Positions 50,008 to 57,410 of a DNA stretch of 64,000 nucleotides are shown piece after piece. The stretch comes from Aeromicrobium yanjiei (lineage in GTDB: Bacteria; Actinomycetota; Actinomycetes; Propionibacteriales; Nocardioidaceae), in assembly GCF_009649075.1 (NCBI RefSeq), contig NZ_CP045737.1:186001-250000 (forward strand), in the 5' to 3' direction. Position 1 is the stretch's first letter; the number at the start of each line of letters is the position of its first letter. The notes beneath the pieces are model-generated. The model saw nothing but the letters and a program-made list of their open reading frames with translations. It searched no databases and was not told where the DNA came from. Made by a program: the position numbers and the translations under genes.

Positions 50008-51104
50008 CAGGCGGCCCGTCCTGCGATGCGCTCGGCCAGCGCGGCCAGCCCGGACGCCGTCGGCTCGGGCACGTCACTGGCGCGTATCGCGTCGACACCG
50101 CGGGACGTGAGCTCGGCGATACGCTGCTCGGCCAGGTCGAGGGCGCCGGTCTCGACGAGGATCTCCTGCAACGCGGCCACCCCGTGGGCGTCCAGCTCGC
50201 GGTTGCCGAGGCCCGCGTCCAGGCGCTCGCGGCCGGCCCGGTCGGCGCGGTCCCGCGCGACCAGCACCAGCAGCGTCTTCTTGCCCTCGCGCAGATCGTC
50301 CCCGACGGGCTTGCCGGTGCGGGTCTCGTCGCCGAAGACGCCCAGGACGTCGTCGCGCAGCTGGAAGGCCTCGCCGATCGGGAGCCCGTAGGCGGAGTAG
50401 GCGCCGAGCAGCTCGGGCCCGGCCCCCGCGGACGCCCCGCCCAGCATGAGGGGGTGCTCGACGGTGTACTTGGCGCTCTTGAACTGCAGCACGGTGCGCG
50501 CGGCCTCCACGGTGGTGTGGTGGCGCGACTGCTCGAGCACGTCGAGGTACTGCCCGGCCACGACCTGGGTGCGCATCAGGTTGTAGACCCGGCGCGCGGC
50601 GGCGCGGCGGGTCGGGTCGAGCAGGCTGCCGTCGAGCAGCTCGTCGGACCAGGTCAGGCACAGGTCGCCGATCAGCAGTGCCGCGCCGTGGCCGAACTCG
50701 ACCGCGTCGCCGAGGAGGTCGCCCTCGCGGTGCAGCTCCGCGAACGTCGTGTGGGCGGTCGGCACCCCGCGCCGCGTCGCGCTGTGGTCCATGAGGTCGT
50801 CGTGCACGAGCGCCGCGAGGTGAAAGACCTCGAGGGCCGCGGCGGCGTCCACCGCCTCGTCCGAGACGGGTGTGCCGGTGCCGTGCCAGCCCCAGTAGCC
50901 GAACGAGGCGCGCAGCCGCTTGCCGCCGCGGGACATGTCGCGCAGGACCCGCGCGACGGCCTGCAGGTCGGGGCTCACCTCGAGGAGCACGCGCGACCGT
51001 TCGGCCAGGAAGGCGTCGAGGCGCCTCTCGACGCGCGTGAGGAAGGCCGCCGCGGACACGTCCTCACGGCGATCCGCCGCGGCGTGCTCAGCAGTCGCGG
51101 TCAT
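50007..51104 (-). CDS. crtE: Geranylgeranyl diphosphate synthase
   Basis: All-trans polyprenyl diphosphate synthase of 365 residues, making GGPP from IPP and DMAPP/FPP. The first Asp-rich motif is HDDLMDHSATRRG (DDxxD form) and the second is FQLRDDVLGVFGD, with the K-x-G-K-R-L entry GGKRLRASF in front. The chain-length region before the first motif (ALEVFHLAALV) has small residues typical of C20-forming enzymes, though C15 or C25 cannot be ruled out. ATG 51104 is preferred; the frame stays open upstream to 51326 but with no domain content. It starts the operon crtE-crtI-crtB. Confidence 0.9.
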   Translation of the reverse strand: MTATAEHAAADRREDVSAAAFLTRVERRLDAFLAERSRVLLEVSPDLQAVARVLRDMSRGGKRLRASFGYWGWHGTGTPVSDEAVDAAAALEVFHLAALVHDDLMDHSATRRGVPTAHTTFAELHREGDLLGDAVEFGHGAALLIGDLCLTWSDELLDGSLLDPTRRAAARRVYNLMRTQVVAGQYLDVLEQSRHHTTVEAARTVLQFKSAKYTVEHPLMLGGASAGAGPELLGAYSAYGLPIGEAFQLRDDVLGVFGDETRTGKPVGDDLREGKKTLLVLVARDRADRAGRERLDAGLGNRELDAHGVAALQEILVETGALDLAEQRIAELTSRGVDAIRASDVPEPTASGLAALAERIAGRAA

Positions 51105-51160
51105 GGGCTTGGTGGTCCGACACGTGCGTGGTCCCTCGTTGATGGGCGGGGGCACTCCTG

Positions 51161-51174
51161 GGCTTGGACAAACC
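51161..51174. promoter_or_regulatory. Dyad between crtE and the DUF2243 gene
   Basis: GGCTTGGACAAACC fits GGnTTGnnCAAnCC, a 14-bp dyad with the outer ten positions symmetric. It lies 57 nt upstream of crtE and 107 nt before the divergent DUF2243 gene, where a MerR- or TetR-type regulator of carotenoid synthesis could act. No LitR-like regulator gene is present in the window. Confidence 0.35.
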
Positions 51175-51280
51175 TGGGTGTGCCCGGTCACTACGTCCAT
51201 CCTCAGGGAAGCCGACGAGTCCTGCCCGGTGAAACTGTGCGGCCCGCATGACGGGACGTCGCGCGGGGTACTGGACGCCC

Positions 51281-51790
51281 ATGTCCGCAGACGTGAGGAA
51301 AGCGCCGGTGCAAGAGCCCCCGTCACCCTGGGGAGGGCTGCTCATGGGCATCGGTCTCGGTGGTTTCGTCGACGGGATCGTGCTGCACGAGATCTTCCAG
51401 TGGCACCACATGCTCACCAATCACGAGTCGGACAAGACGCTCTCGGGGCTCGAGCTCAACACGGTCGCCGACGGCTTCTTCCACGTCGCGACCTGGATCT
51501 TCGTCGTCGCCGGCTCGGTCGTCATGCTCCGGAGCTGGCGGCAGGGCCGGATGTCGCCGAACCTGCCGTTCCACCTCGGCCTGCTGCTCGGGGGCTGGGG
51601 GCTGTTCAACGTCGTCGAGGGCATCGTGGACCACCACGTGCTGAAGGTCCACCACGTCCGCGACGACCTCGGCGGTCCGCTGTCGTGGGACCTGGGCTTC
51701 CTCGCGTTCGGCGTGCTGCTGATGGTGGTCGGATGGTTGCTGTACCGTCGCGGCCTGGCGCGCATGCAGCGACGGATCGCGCAGCGATAG
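51281..51790 (+). CDS. DUF2243 family membrane protein
   Basis: Membrane protein of about 169 residues with four predicted helices. The family block is GGLLMGIGLGGFVDGIVLHE followed by IFQWHHMLTN, with a second group of histidines in EGIVDHHVLKVHHVRDD. Clusters of His near the membrane surface suggest binding of haem or metal; function is unknown. Two starts are possible: ATG 51248 and ATG 51281; the second gives the usual short lead to the first helix and is used here, but no ribosome site is clear for either. It is divergent from crtE and points toward the lipoprotein gene. Confidence 0.85.
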   Translation: MSADVRKAPVQEPPSPWGGLLMGIGLGGFVDGIVLHEIFQWHHMLTNHESDKTLSGLELNTVADGFFHVATWIFVVAGSVVMLRSWRQGRMSPNLPFHLGLLLGGWGLFNVVEGIVDHHVLKVHHVRDDLGGPLSWDLGFLAFGVLLMVVGWLLYRRGLARMQRRIAQR

Positions 51791-51853
51791 ACCCGTTCCT
51801 CGCGGCCGCCGCGAGTGCGGCAGCCGGCTCGACCCGTGGGACTGAGGAGTGAC

Positions 51854-52369
51854 ATGAGGCGCGTGGGAGTCGTGGTGGGGATGGCGATGCTCTCGAGCCT
51901 GTTCGGGTGCGGCGGTTCCGCGGGCTCGGACGGCTCCGGCTCGGACGCCTCGAAGCGCGCCGACACCACGCGAGCGGCTGCGAGAGAGGCGTTCCCGGCG
52001 GTCGGCGAGGCCGTGGAGGCCGCGAGCTTCTCCGGGTCCGGTGGGGGACGGTGGGCGATCTGCGGCATGCAGCCGAGCCCATCGGGAGCCGAGTACGTCG
52101 CGGAGATCGCGATCACCCAGACCAACACGGGGTCGTCGGAGCATCCCGACGGCATCGAGTCGGCCCTGACCTCGACCGGGTGGACGATCGACAACCGGAC
52201 CGGCGAGGTCGTGGAGGCGTCGAAGGACGGTCTGACGTTCCGAGCCCGCTACGGCTCCGGCGGCATCAACCTCTCGATCCGGAGCGGCTGCGTCGACGCC
52301 TCCAAGGACGTCGTCGCCAAGCTGACGGACGAGCCGGCGGACAAGCTGGGCGTGGCGCCCCCGTCCTGA
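51854..52369 (+). CDS. Putative lipoprotein of unknown function
   Basis: A 171-residue secreted lipoprotein. The signal is MRRVGVVVGMAMLSSLFGCG: basic start, hydrophobic core and lipobox LFGC with Cys near residue 19, followed by a Gly/Ser/Asp linker. The mature domain has two further cysteines (AICGMQP and RSGCVDASKD) that could form a disulphide, and alternating strands (YVAEIAITQT, GWTIDNRTGEV). No known family is recognised. The ribosome site GAGGAG precedes ATG 51854. Its gene ends before a strong hairpin next to tRNA-Ser. Confidence 0.82.
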   Translation: MRRVGVVVGMAMLSSLFGCGGSAGSDGSGSDASKRADTTRAAAREAFPAVGEAVEAASFSGSGGGRWAICGMQPSPSGAEYVAEIAITQTNTGSSEHPDGIESALTSTGWTIDNRTGEVVEASKDGLTFRARYGSGGINLSIRSGCVDASKDVVAKLTDEPADKLGVAPPS

Positions 52370-52405
52370 GCCGTCATCGGACGTAGCCCCGCAGCCCCCC
52401 GACGC

Positions 52406-52451
52406 ACGATGAGGGTTCGAGGTGCCGGGAGCACCTGCGAACCCTCATCGT
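52406..52451. terminator. Twenty-bp hairpin between lipoprotein gene and tRNA-Ser
   Basis: ACGATGAGGGTTCGAGGTGC (52406-52425) pairs with the complementary arm at 52431-52451 except for one bulged base, around a 5-nt loop. It lies 36 nt after the lipoprotein stop on the plus strand and 10 nt after the tRNA on the minus strand, so it can end both transcripts. There is no T-run. Confidence 0.75.
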
Positions 52452-52460
52452 CGAGCGTGG

Positions 52461-52545
52461 CGGAGGATAGGGGATTCGAACCCCTGAGAGCTTTCACTCA
52501 ACCCGCTTTCCAAGCGAGCGCACTAGGCCACTATGCGAATCCTCC
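52461..52545 (-). tRNA. tRNA-Ser (anticodon GGA)
   Basis: Read on the minus strand, acceptor GGAGGAT pairs with ATCCTCC, the D-arm holds TGGCCTAGTG, the anticodon GGA (52509-52511) sits in a CGCTT-GGA-AAGCG stem-loop, a long variable arm follows, and the T-arm is AGGGGTTCGAATCCCCT. Length 85 nt, class II, serine (codons UCC/UCU). CCA is not encoded. Confidence 0.95.
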
Positions 52546-52627
52546 GTCGACGAGGTTACCGGTCGGTCATGGCTCCCGACCAATCGGGCTGGCGCCAGCC
52601 GTCCGCGCGGGCCGTGGGCGTCCCGGA

Positions 52628-52657
52628 TTGGGGCGGCGGACGTGCCATCCGTATGAT
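52628..52657 (+). promoter_or_regulatory. Promoter of the SRP RNA gene
   Basis: TTGGGG (52628-52633) and TATGAT (52652-52657) are separated by 18 nt and match a housekeeping promoter. Transcription would begin near 52663, exactly where the RNA's pairing ends begin. Confidence 0.7.
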
Positions 52658-52661
52658 GGGG

Positions 52662-52752
52662 GCAGCCCCTCGCGTGGCGACATCTCACCCAACTCCCCCA
52701 GGGCCGGAAGGCAGCAAGGGTCAGTGGGCTCTGTCGGGTACGCGAGGGGTCC
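52662..52752 (+). ncRNA. ffs: Signal recognition particle RNA, small (4.5S) type
   Basis: The universally conserved SRP tip is present: GGGCCGGAAGGCAGCAAGGG around a GGAA tetraloop (52705-52708) with the matching TCAGTGGGCT side. The two ends pair perfectly as CCCCTCGCG (52666-52674) with CGCGAGGGG (52741-52749). Length of about 90 nt is the compact form lacking the Alu domain. Partner of Ffh in co-translational membrane targeting. Confidence 0.92.
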
Positions 52753-52773
52753 TTCATGCCCGCAGGGGCCCGC

Positions 52774-54195
52774 TCACCCCACCAGGACGGCGTCCTCGTC
52801 GGCGACGGGCTCGTCCTCGGCCCGGCGAAGTGCGGCCCAGGCCGCGAGCGCACCGGCCGTGACGAGCGCACCGGCGACGACCAGTCCCAGGCGGTAGCCG
52901 CTGAGGAAGGCGTCGAGCGGCATCCCGCCGTCACCGAGCACCGCGTCCTGACGGCTGGTCACGAGGACGCCGATGATCGTGATGCCGAGCAGGCCTGCGA
53001 GCTCCCGCGAGGTGTTGAAGACGCCCGAGGCCACGCCGGCCTGGTCCTGGGGCATGACCCCGAGCACCGTGGCGGTCAGCGGGATCGTCAGCCCGCCGCC
53101 GATGCCGATCGCGATGAAGCTGGGCATGAGGTCGAGCATCGACGCGTCCTGGCCGAAGAGCGCGACCGAGGCGATCGCGACACCCATCAGCGCCATGCCG
53201 AAGGTGACCGAGCGGTGCGCGCCGAACCGGTGCGCGACGGCCTCCGAGCCGGCCGCGGAGACCGCCATGAACAGGGCCATCGGCACGAACGTCAGGCCCG
53301 CTTTGGTGGGGGAGAAGCCGAGCACGCCCTGCAGGTACAGGGACGTGAAGAAGTAGATCCCGAACAGGCCGAACGCCCAGAGCATCAGCGACACCAGCGC
53401 GCCGGAGAAGACCCGGTCGCGGAACAGCGCGAGGTCGACCATCGGGTCGTCCACCGCGAGCTCGGCGGCGACGAACCAGGTGGCGGCGACGGCGGCGACG
53501 GCGAACGTGGCCAGGATCTCCGGCGAGCTCCAGCCGCGGCCGTTGCCCTCGATGAGGGCGAAGGTCAGGGTGGTCAGCGAGATCGTGGAGGCGACCAGGC
53601 CCCACAGGTCGAGGCGGCGCTCGACGGGATCGCGCGACTCCGTGATCGACCACATCGCCAGGCCGGCCGTGATGACGCCGAGCGGGACGTTGATGAAGAA
53701 GATCCACTCCCAGGCGACGTGCTCGCTCAGGACCCCGCCCAGCAACGGCCCCGCCGCCAGGGCGAGCGCGCCGACGGCACCCCAGATGCCGACCGCGACA
53801 TTGCGCTCGCGCTTGTCGGTGAACGTCGCGGAGATGATCGCGAGGGTGGTCGGGGTGAGCAGCGCGGCACCGACTCCCTGGACCGCCCGGCTGGCGATCA
53901 GCGTCTCGACGTTGCCGGAGAGCCCGGCCGCGAACGAGGCGAGGGTGAAGATGCCCAGCCCGATCAAGAAGACGCGGCGGCGGCCGAGCAGGTCCGCGAG
54001 GCGTCCACCGATGAGCATCAGGCCGGCGAACGTGAGGATGTACGAGCTCACGACCCACTCCATGCCTGCGGTGCCGAGGTCGAGATCGTCCTGGATGACG
54101 GGGATCGCGACGTTGATGATGTTGTTGTCCAGGTATGTCATGAACGTCGCCAGCGCGACGGCCACGAGGGCCCAGATGTTGCGGCGGTCGGCCAT
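52774..54195 (-). CDS. MFS drug-efflux transporter, DHA2 (EmrB/QacA) family
   Basis: A 14-helix major facilitator of 473 residues. Motif A reads GGRLADLLGRRRVFLIGL, motif C is in GPLLGGVLSE, and the family-specific motif D1-like start is LATFMTYLDNNIINVAIPVI. The C-terminal helix-11 part is GVASGVFNTSRELAGLLGIT. It should export toxic compounds using the proton gradient. ATG 54195 is placed behind AAAGGAG; GTG 54201 is a less likely start. The whole ribosome site lies inside a large dyad that probably binds the TetR protein encoded divergently, so substrate-induced expression is expected. Confidence 0.92.
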   Translation of the reverse strand: MADRRNIWALVAVALATFMTYLDNNIINVAIPVIQDDLDLGTAGMEWVVSSYILTFAGLMLIGGRLADLLGRRRVFLIGLGIFTLASFAAGLSGNVETLIASRAVQGVGAALLTPTTLAIISATFTDKRERNVAVGIWGAVGALALAAGPLLGGVLSEHVAWEWIFFINVPLGVITAGLAMWSITESRDPVERRLDLWGLVASTISLTTLTFALIEGNGRGWSSPEILATFAVAAVAATWFVAAELAVDDPMVDLALFRDRVFSGALVSLMLWAFGLFGIYFFTSLYLQGVLGFSPTKAGLTFVPMALFMAVSAAGSEAVAHRFGAHRSVTFGMALMGVAIASVALFGQDASMLDLMPSFIAIGIGGGLTIPLTATVLGVMPQDQAGVASGVFNTSRELAGLLGITIIGVLVTSRQDAVLGDGGMPLDAFLSGYRLGLVVAGALVTAGALAAWAALRRAEDEPVADEDAVLVG

Positions 54196-54200
54196 GACCA

Positions 54201-54234
54201 CTCCTTTACGTTGTAAATGTACGTCGTAAAGGAG
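54201..54234. promoter_or_regulatory. TetR operator between efflux and repressor genes
   Basis: CTCCTTTACG (54201-54210) and CGTAAAGGAG (54225-54234) are perfect 10-bp arms of a 34-bp dyad in which 14 of 17 pairs match. The left arm contains the ribosome site of the efflux gene, so a bound repressor blocks that message. On the other side TATAGT (54251-54256), 7 nt before the repressor's GTG, is a -10 element for a leaderless repressor message. Confidence 0.75.
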
Positions 54235-54263
54235 CGAAACATATATGCCGTATAGTTGTCAAT

Positions 54264-54929
54264 GTGAAGGCGAAGAACTCTTTGAACCGTGAGCTGGTCG
54301 TCGAGAGCGCGCTGCGCATCGTGGACGCGTCCGGCCTCGAGGCGCTGACGGTGCGCAAGGTCGCTGACGAGTTCGGCGTGACCCCGATGGCGCTCTACTG
54401 GCACTTCTCCAACAAGGAGGCGCTGCTCGACGCGGTGGGCGACGCCGTCGTGGCCGGGATGGGTCTGCCCGACCCGGATCTCGGCCTCGAGGGATATCTC
54501 CGCGACGCCATGACGGCGCTGGTCGACGCGATGCGCGAGCACCCCCACGCGACGCCGCTGGTGCCGCATCGCCTGCTGATGGTGGAGGCCGGTCGGGATC
54601 TCACCGAGATGACGCTCCGCAAGCTGGTCGACGAGGGGTTCGCGATCGACAAGGCCGCGGCCGTCGCCCACTACGCGCTGATGATGTCGATGACCCTGGT
54701 GGTGGGCGAGCCGGGCAAGGAGACGACGGTCAAGCCGGCTGATCGCGACGAGGCCCTTGCGGCCAAGATGTCGCTGCTGCAGTCGCTGCCCGAGGACAGC
54801 TACCCACTGCTGCGCGCCGCGGCACCGTCCATGGTCAATTGCGCGGACTCCGACGACTACTACGGCTCGGCGATCGACATCTTCGTCGCCGGGGTCATGG
54901 CCGAGGCCCGCGCGCTCGCGACGTCCTGA
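54264..54929 (+). CDS. TetR/AcrR-family repressor of the efflux pump
   Basis: A 221-residue TetR-family regulator. The helix-turn-helix is LTVRKVADEFGVTPMALYWH followed by FSNKEALLDAVGD, and the C-terminal part resembles the tetracycline-repressor-type (TetR_C_1) ligand domain, including the HYALMMSMTL helix. It is divergent from the MFS gene with a clear shared operator, so local repression relieved by a drug ligand is the likely circuit. It starts at GTG 54264 without a ribosome site but with TATAGT 7 nt upstream, which fits a leaderless mRNA. Confidence 0.92.
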   Translation: MKAKNSLNRELVVESALRIVDASGLEALTVRKVADEFGVTPMALYWHFSNKEALLDAVGDAVVAGMGLPDPDLGLEGYLRDAMTALVDAMREHPHATPLVPHRLLMVEAGRDLTEMTLRKLVDEGFAIDKAAAVAHYALMMSMTLVVGEPGKETTVKPADRDEALAAKMSLLQSLPEDSYPLLRAAAPSMVNCADSDDYYGSAIDIFVAGVMAEARALATS

Positions 54930-54941
54930 TCCTGGTCCGGA

Positions 54942-55004
54942 CGCACCAAGGGCGGTGACCCGCTCGCCCCCGGTCTCCGGAGGACGAGCGCGCCACCGCC
55001 CTGG
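54942..55004. terminator. Compound hairpin between convergent genes
   Basis: The outer stem pairs CACCAAGGGCGGTG (54942-54955) with CCACCGCCCTGGTG (54991-55004) with one bulged base, and an inner stem pairs CGCTCG with CGAGCG. It lies 12 nt after the TetR stop and before the acyl-CoA dehydrogenase stop, so it probably ends both transcripts. Confidence 0.7.
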
Positions 55005-55031
55005 TGTCAGGCGATCAGGACCGCCGTGGGC

Positions 55032-56177
55032 TCACGGCAGAGGATCGACGACGCCGTGGTCGTCCAGTGTCGCTGACAGGGCCGCGAGGTGGTGCCGACC
55101 GTCGCCGAGCGCGTGGTCGATCGCGGTGAGGCGCGACATGTAGTGACCGACGCTGTACTCCGCGGTCATGCCGATGCCACCGTGCAGCTGGATGGCCTCC
55201 TTGCCGATGTGACGACCGGCCTTGCTGACCTGCAGCTTGGCGCGCGAGGCGGCCTCGAGCGCATCCGCGCCCTCCCCGCCGTCGAGCAGGACCATCGTCG
55301 CCCACGTCACCGTGCTGCGGGCCAGCTCGAGCGACACGTACATGTCGGCCGCGCGGAACGTCAGCGCCTGGAACGTCATCAGCGGGACGCCGAACTGCTT
55401 GCGCGTCTTGAGGTACGCCGTCGTCTCCTCCAGCGCCGTCGCCATGGCGCCGATCGCCTCGTGGCCGTACGCGATCTGCGCCGCCGCGACCGAGGCCGCG
55501 ATGGCGGCCGACTGATCGGCTCCGGGCTCGCCGAGCGGGACCGCCGGCGTGCTGTCGAGGCCGATGTGGGCCGCGCGACCGCCGTCGAACGTCGAGTACG
55601 ACGTGCGGGTCAGGCCCGCTGCGTCGGGCGTCACCAGGAACAGCCCGGTGCCACCCTCGACCGCCGCGCTGACGATGAGCAGGTCGGCGCGACCGCCGCC
55701 GAGCACCGGCTCCTTGACGCCCGTGAGCGTCCAGCCGTCGCCGGTCGCCGTCGCGGTGACGCCGCGGGCGTCCTCGCTGTAGCGGGCGCCCGGCTCGGTG
55801 TGCGCGAACGCCGGGACGAGCGATCCCTCGGCCAGGGCGCCGATGATCTCGGCGCGCTGCGAGGCGGTGCCGGTCGCCGCGACGAGGCCGCCCGCGAGGA
55901 CGACCGCCTCGACGTACGGCTCGGGGGCGATGACGCGCCCGATCTCCTCGGCGACGATCGAGACCTCGACGGGTCCGGCGCCGAAGCCGCCGTCCTCCTC
56001 CGCGAACGGGAGGCCCAGGGCGCCCATCTCGGCGAGCCGCGACCAGGTCTTCTCGTCCCAGCCCGGATCGGTCTTGGTCACCTGGCGACGCGTCTCGGAC
56101 GAGTCGTAGGCCTTCGAGAGCAGCCCGCGCACGGCATCGCGCAGTGCTGTCTGCTCTGAGTCCAGTGTGAAGTCCAT
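55032..56177 (-). CDS. Acyl-CoA dehydrogenase-family protein, likely partner subunit
   Basis: A 381-residue acyl-CoA dehydrogenase fold protein. The C-terminal domain is well kept: RKQFGVPLMTFQALTFRAAD and QLHGGIGMTAEYSVGHYMSR contribute FAD contacts. The middle domain is less typical, with HTEPGARYSEDARGV and WTLTGVKEPVLGG where FAD- and substrate-binding SEPxAGSD and NGxKxWIT motifs are expected. The next gene has exactly the motifs that this one lacks. Adjacent pairs of this sort in actinobacteria form alpha2-beta2 enzymes that share active sites, acting on CoA esters of bulky acids such as sterol side chains. Start ATG 56177. Confidence 0.88.
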   Translation of the reverse strand: MDFTLDSEQTALRDAVRGLLSKAYDSSETRRQVTKTDPGWDEKTWSRLAEMGALGLPFAEEDGGFGAGPVEVSIVAEEIGRVIAPEPYVEAVVLAGGLVAATGTASQRAEIIGALAEGSLVPAFAHTEPGARYSEDARGVTATATGDGWTLTGVKEPVLGGGRADLLIVSAAVEGGTGLFLVTPDAAGLTRTSYSTFDGGRAAHIGLDSTPAVPLGEPGADQSAAIAASVAAAQIAYGHEAIGAMATALEETTAYLKTRKQFGVPLMTFQALTFRAADMYVSLELARSTVTWATMVLLDGGEGADALEAASRAKLQVSKAGRHIGKEAIQLHGGIGMTAEYSVGHYMSRLTAIDHALGDGRHHLAALSATLDDHGVVDPLP

Positions 56178-56178
56178 G

Positions 56179-57357
56179 TCAGCCCCTCAGTCCCAGGATC
56201 GTGCCGGCGATGATCTGTCGTTGCACCTCGTTGGAACCGCCGTAGATCGACGCCTTGCGGTAGTTGAGGTAGTTGGGCGTCGCGGTGCGGGCCAGCTCGG
56301 GGACGTCCGAGCCCTCGCCGGCGCCGGTGGCTAGCGAGTCCGGCCCGGCCAGGTCGACCCACAGCTCGGTCACGGCCTGCTGCAGCACCGTGCCCTGCAG
56401 CTTGAGGACGGACGAGGCGGGGTGCGGCTTGCCGTCGGCCGAGTGCGCGACGACGCGCAGCGCGGTGAGCTCGAGGGCCAGGAGATCGTTCTCCAGGTCC
56501 GCGATCTCGGCGGCGATCAGCGGGTCGTCGAGCAGCGAGGTGCCGCCGGGGCCGGCCGTCTTGGCGTACTCCTTGGCCTCGGCCAGGGCGCGCTTCGTCG
56601 AGCCCACGGGGGCCACGCCGACGCGCTCGTTGCCCAGCAGGAACTTCGCGTAGTCCCAGCCCTTGTTCTCCTCGCCGACGAGGTTGGCGACCGGCACACG
56701 GACGTTGTCGAAGAAGACCTCGTTGACCTCGTGACCGCCGTCGATCAGCTCGATCGGGCGGACCGTCAGGCCCGGCGACGTCATGTCGATCAGCAGGAGC
56801 GAGATGCCGGCCTGCTTCTTGACCGTGGGATCGGTGCGCACGAGCGTGAAGATCCAGTCGCCGTACTGGCCGAGGGTCGTCCACGTCTTCTGGCCGTTGA
56901 CCACGTACTCGTCACCCTCGCGGACCGCGGTGGTGCGCAGCGACGCGAGGTCGGAGCCGGCGTCGGGCTCGGAGAAGCCCTGTGACCACCAGATGTCGAG
57001 ATTGGCCGTCTTGGGCAGGAAGCGCTCCTTGATCTCCTGCGAGCCGAACGTCGCGATGACCGGTCCGATCATCGAGGCGTTGAAGGCGAGCGGCGGCACG
57101 ACGCCGGCCAGCTGCATCTCCTCGTGCCAGATGTGGCGCTGGAGCGGCGTCCAGTCCTTGCCGCCCCACTCGACCGGCCAGTTGGGAACGGCGATCCCGG
57201 CGGCGTTCATCGCCTGCATCGAGCGGACGATCTGGTCCTTGGACAGCTCGCGGCGGGCAGCCACGGTGTCCCGGATGTCCTGGGGAATCTGGGTGGTGAA
57301 GAACTCGCGCATCTCCTCGCGGAATGCGACGTCCTCGTCTGACAGCTGAAGTCTCAT
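56179..57357 (-). CDS. Acyl-CoA dehydrogenase
   Basis: A 392-residue acyl-CoA dehydrogenase. The FAD-binding middle domain is canonical, SEPDAGSDLASLRTTAVREG followed by VNGQKTWTT, and the end NYRKASIYGGSNEVQRQIIA is the standard C-terminal helix. It lies one base before the second acyl-CoA dehydrogenase gene, so the two are cotranscribed and should form a heteromeric enzyme (see that entry). Start ATG 57357 has a gggtctcctcaggg-type region rather than a strong ribosome site on its strand (aggagaccc). Natural substrate unknown. Confidence 0.92.
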   Translation of the reverse strand: MRLQLSDEDVAFREEMREFFTTQIPQDIRDTVAARRELSKDQIVRSMQAMNAAGIAVPNWPVEWGGKDWTPLQRHIWHEEMQLAGVVPPLAFNASMIGPVIATFGSQEIKERFLPKTANLDIWWSQGFSEPDAGSDLASLRTTAVREGDEYVVNGQKTWTTLGQYGDWIFTLVRTDPTVKKQAGISLLLIDMTSPGLTVRPIELIDGGHEVNEVFFDNVRVPVANLVGEENKGWDYAKFLLGNERVGVAPVGSTKRALAEAKEYAKTAGPGGTSLLDDPLIAAEIADLENDLLALELTALRVVAHSADGKPHPASSVLKLQGTVLQQAVTELWVDLAGPDSLATGAGEGSDVPELARTATPNYLNYRKASIYGGSNEVQRQIIAGTILGLRG

Positions 57358-57410
57358 GGGTCTCCTCAGGGGGTGCCTACTGGCGCGTAACGTTCATACC
57401 ACCTGACTGG

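Noticed and set aside
40616..51104. C50 carotenoid (decaprenoxanthin or sarcinaxanthin) cluster
   Set aside because: The elongase CrtEb/LbtBC prenyltransferase is absent, although the split cyclase alone would permit it.
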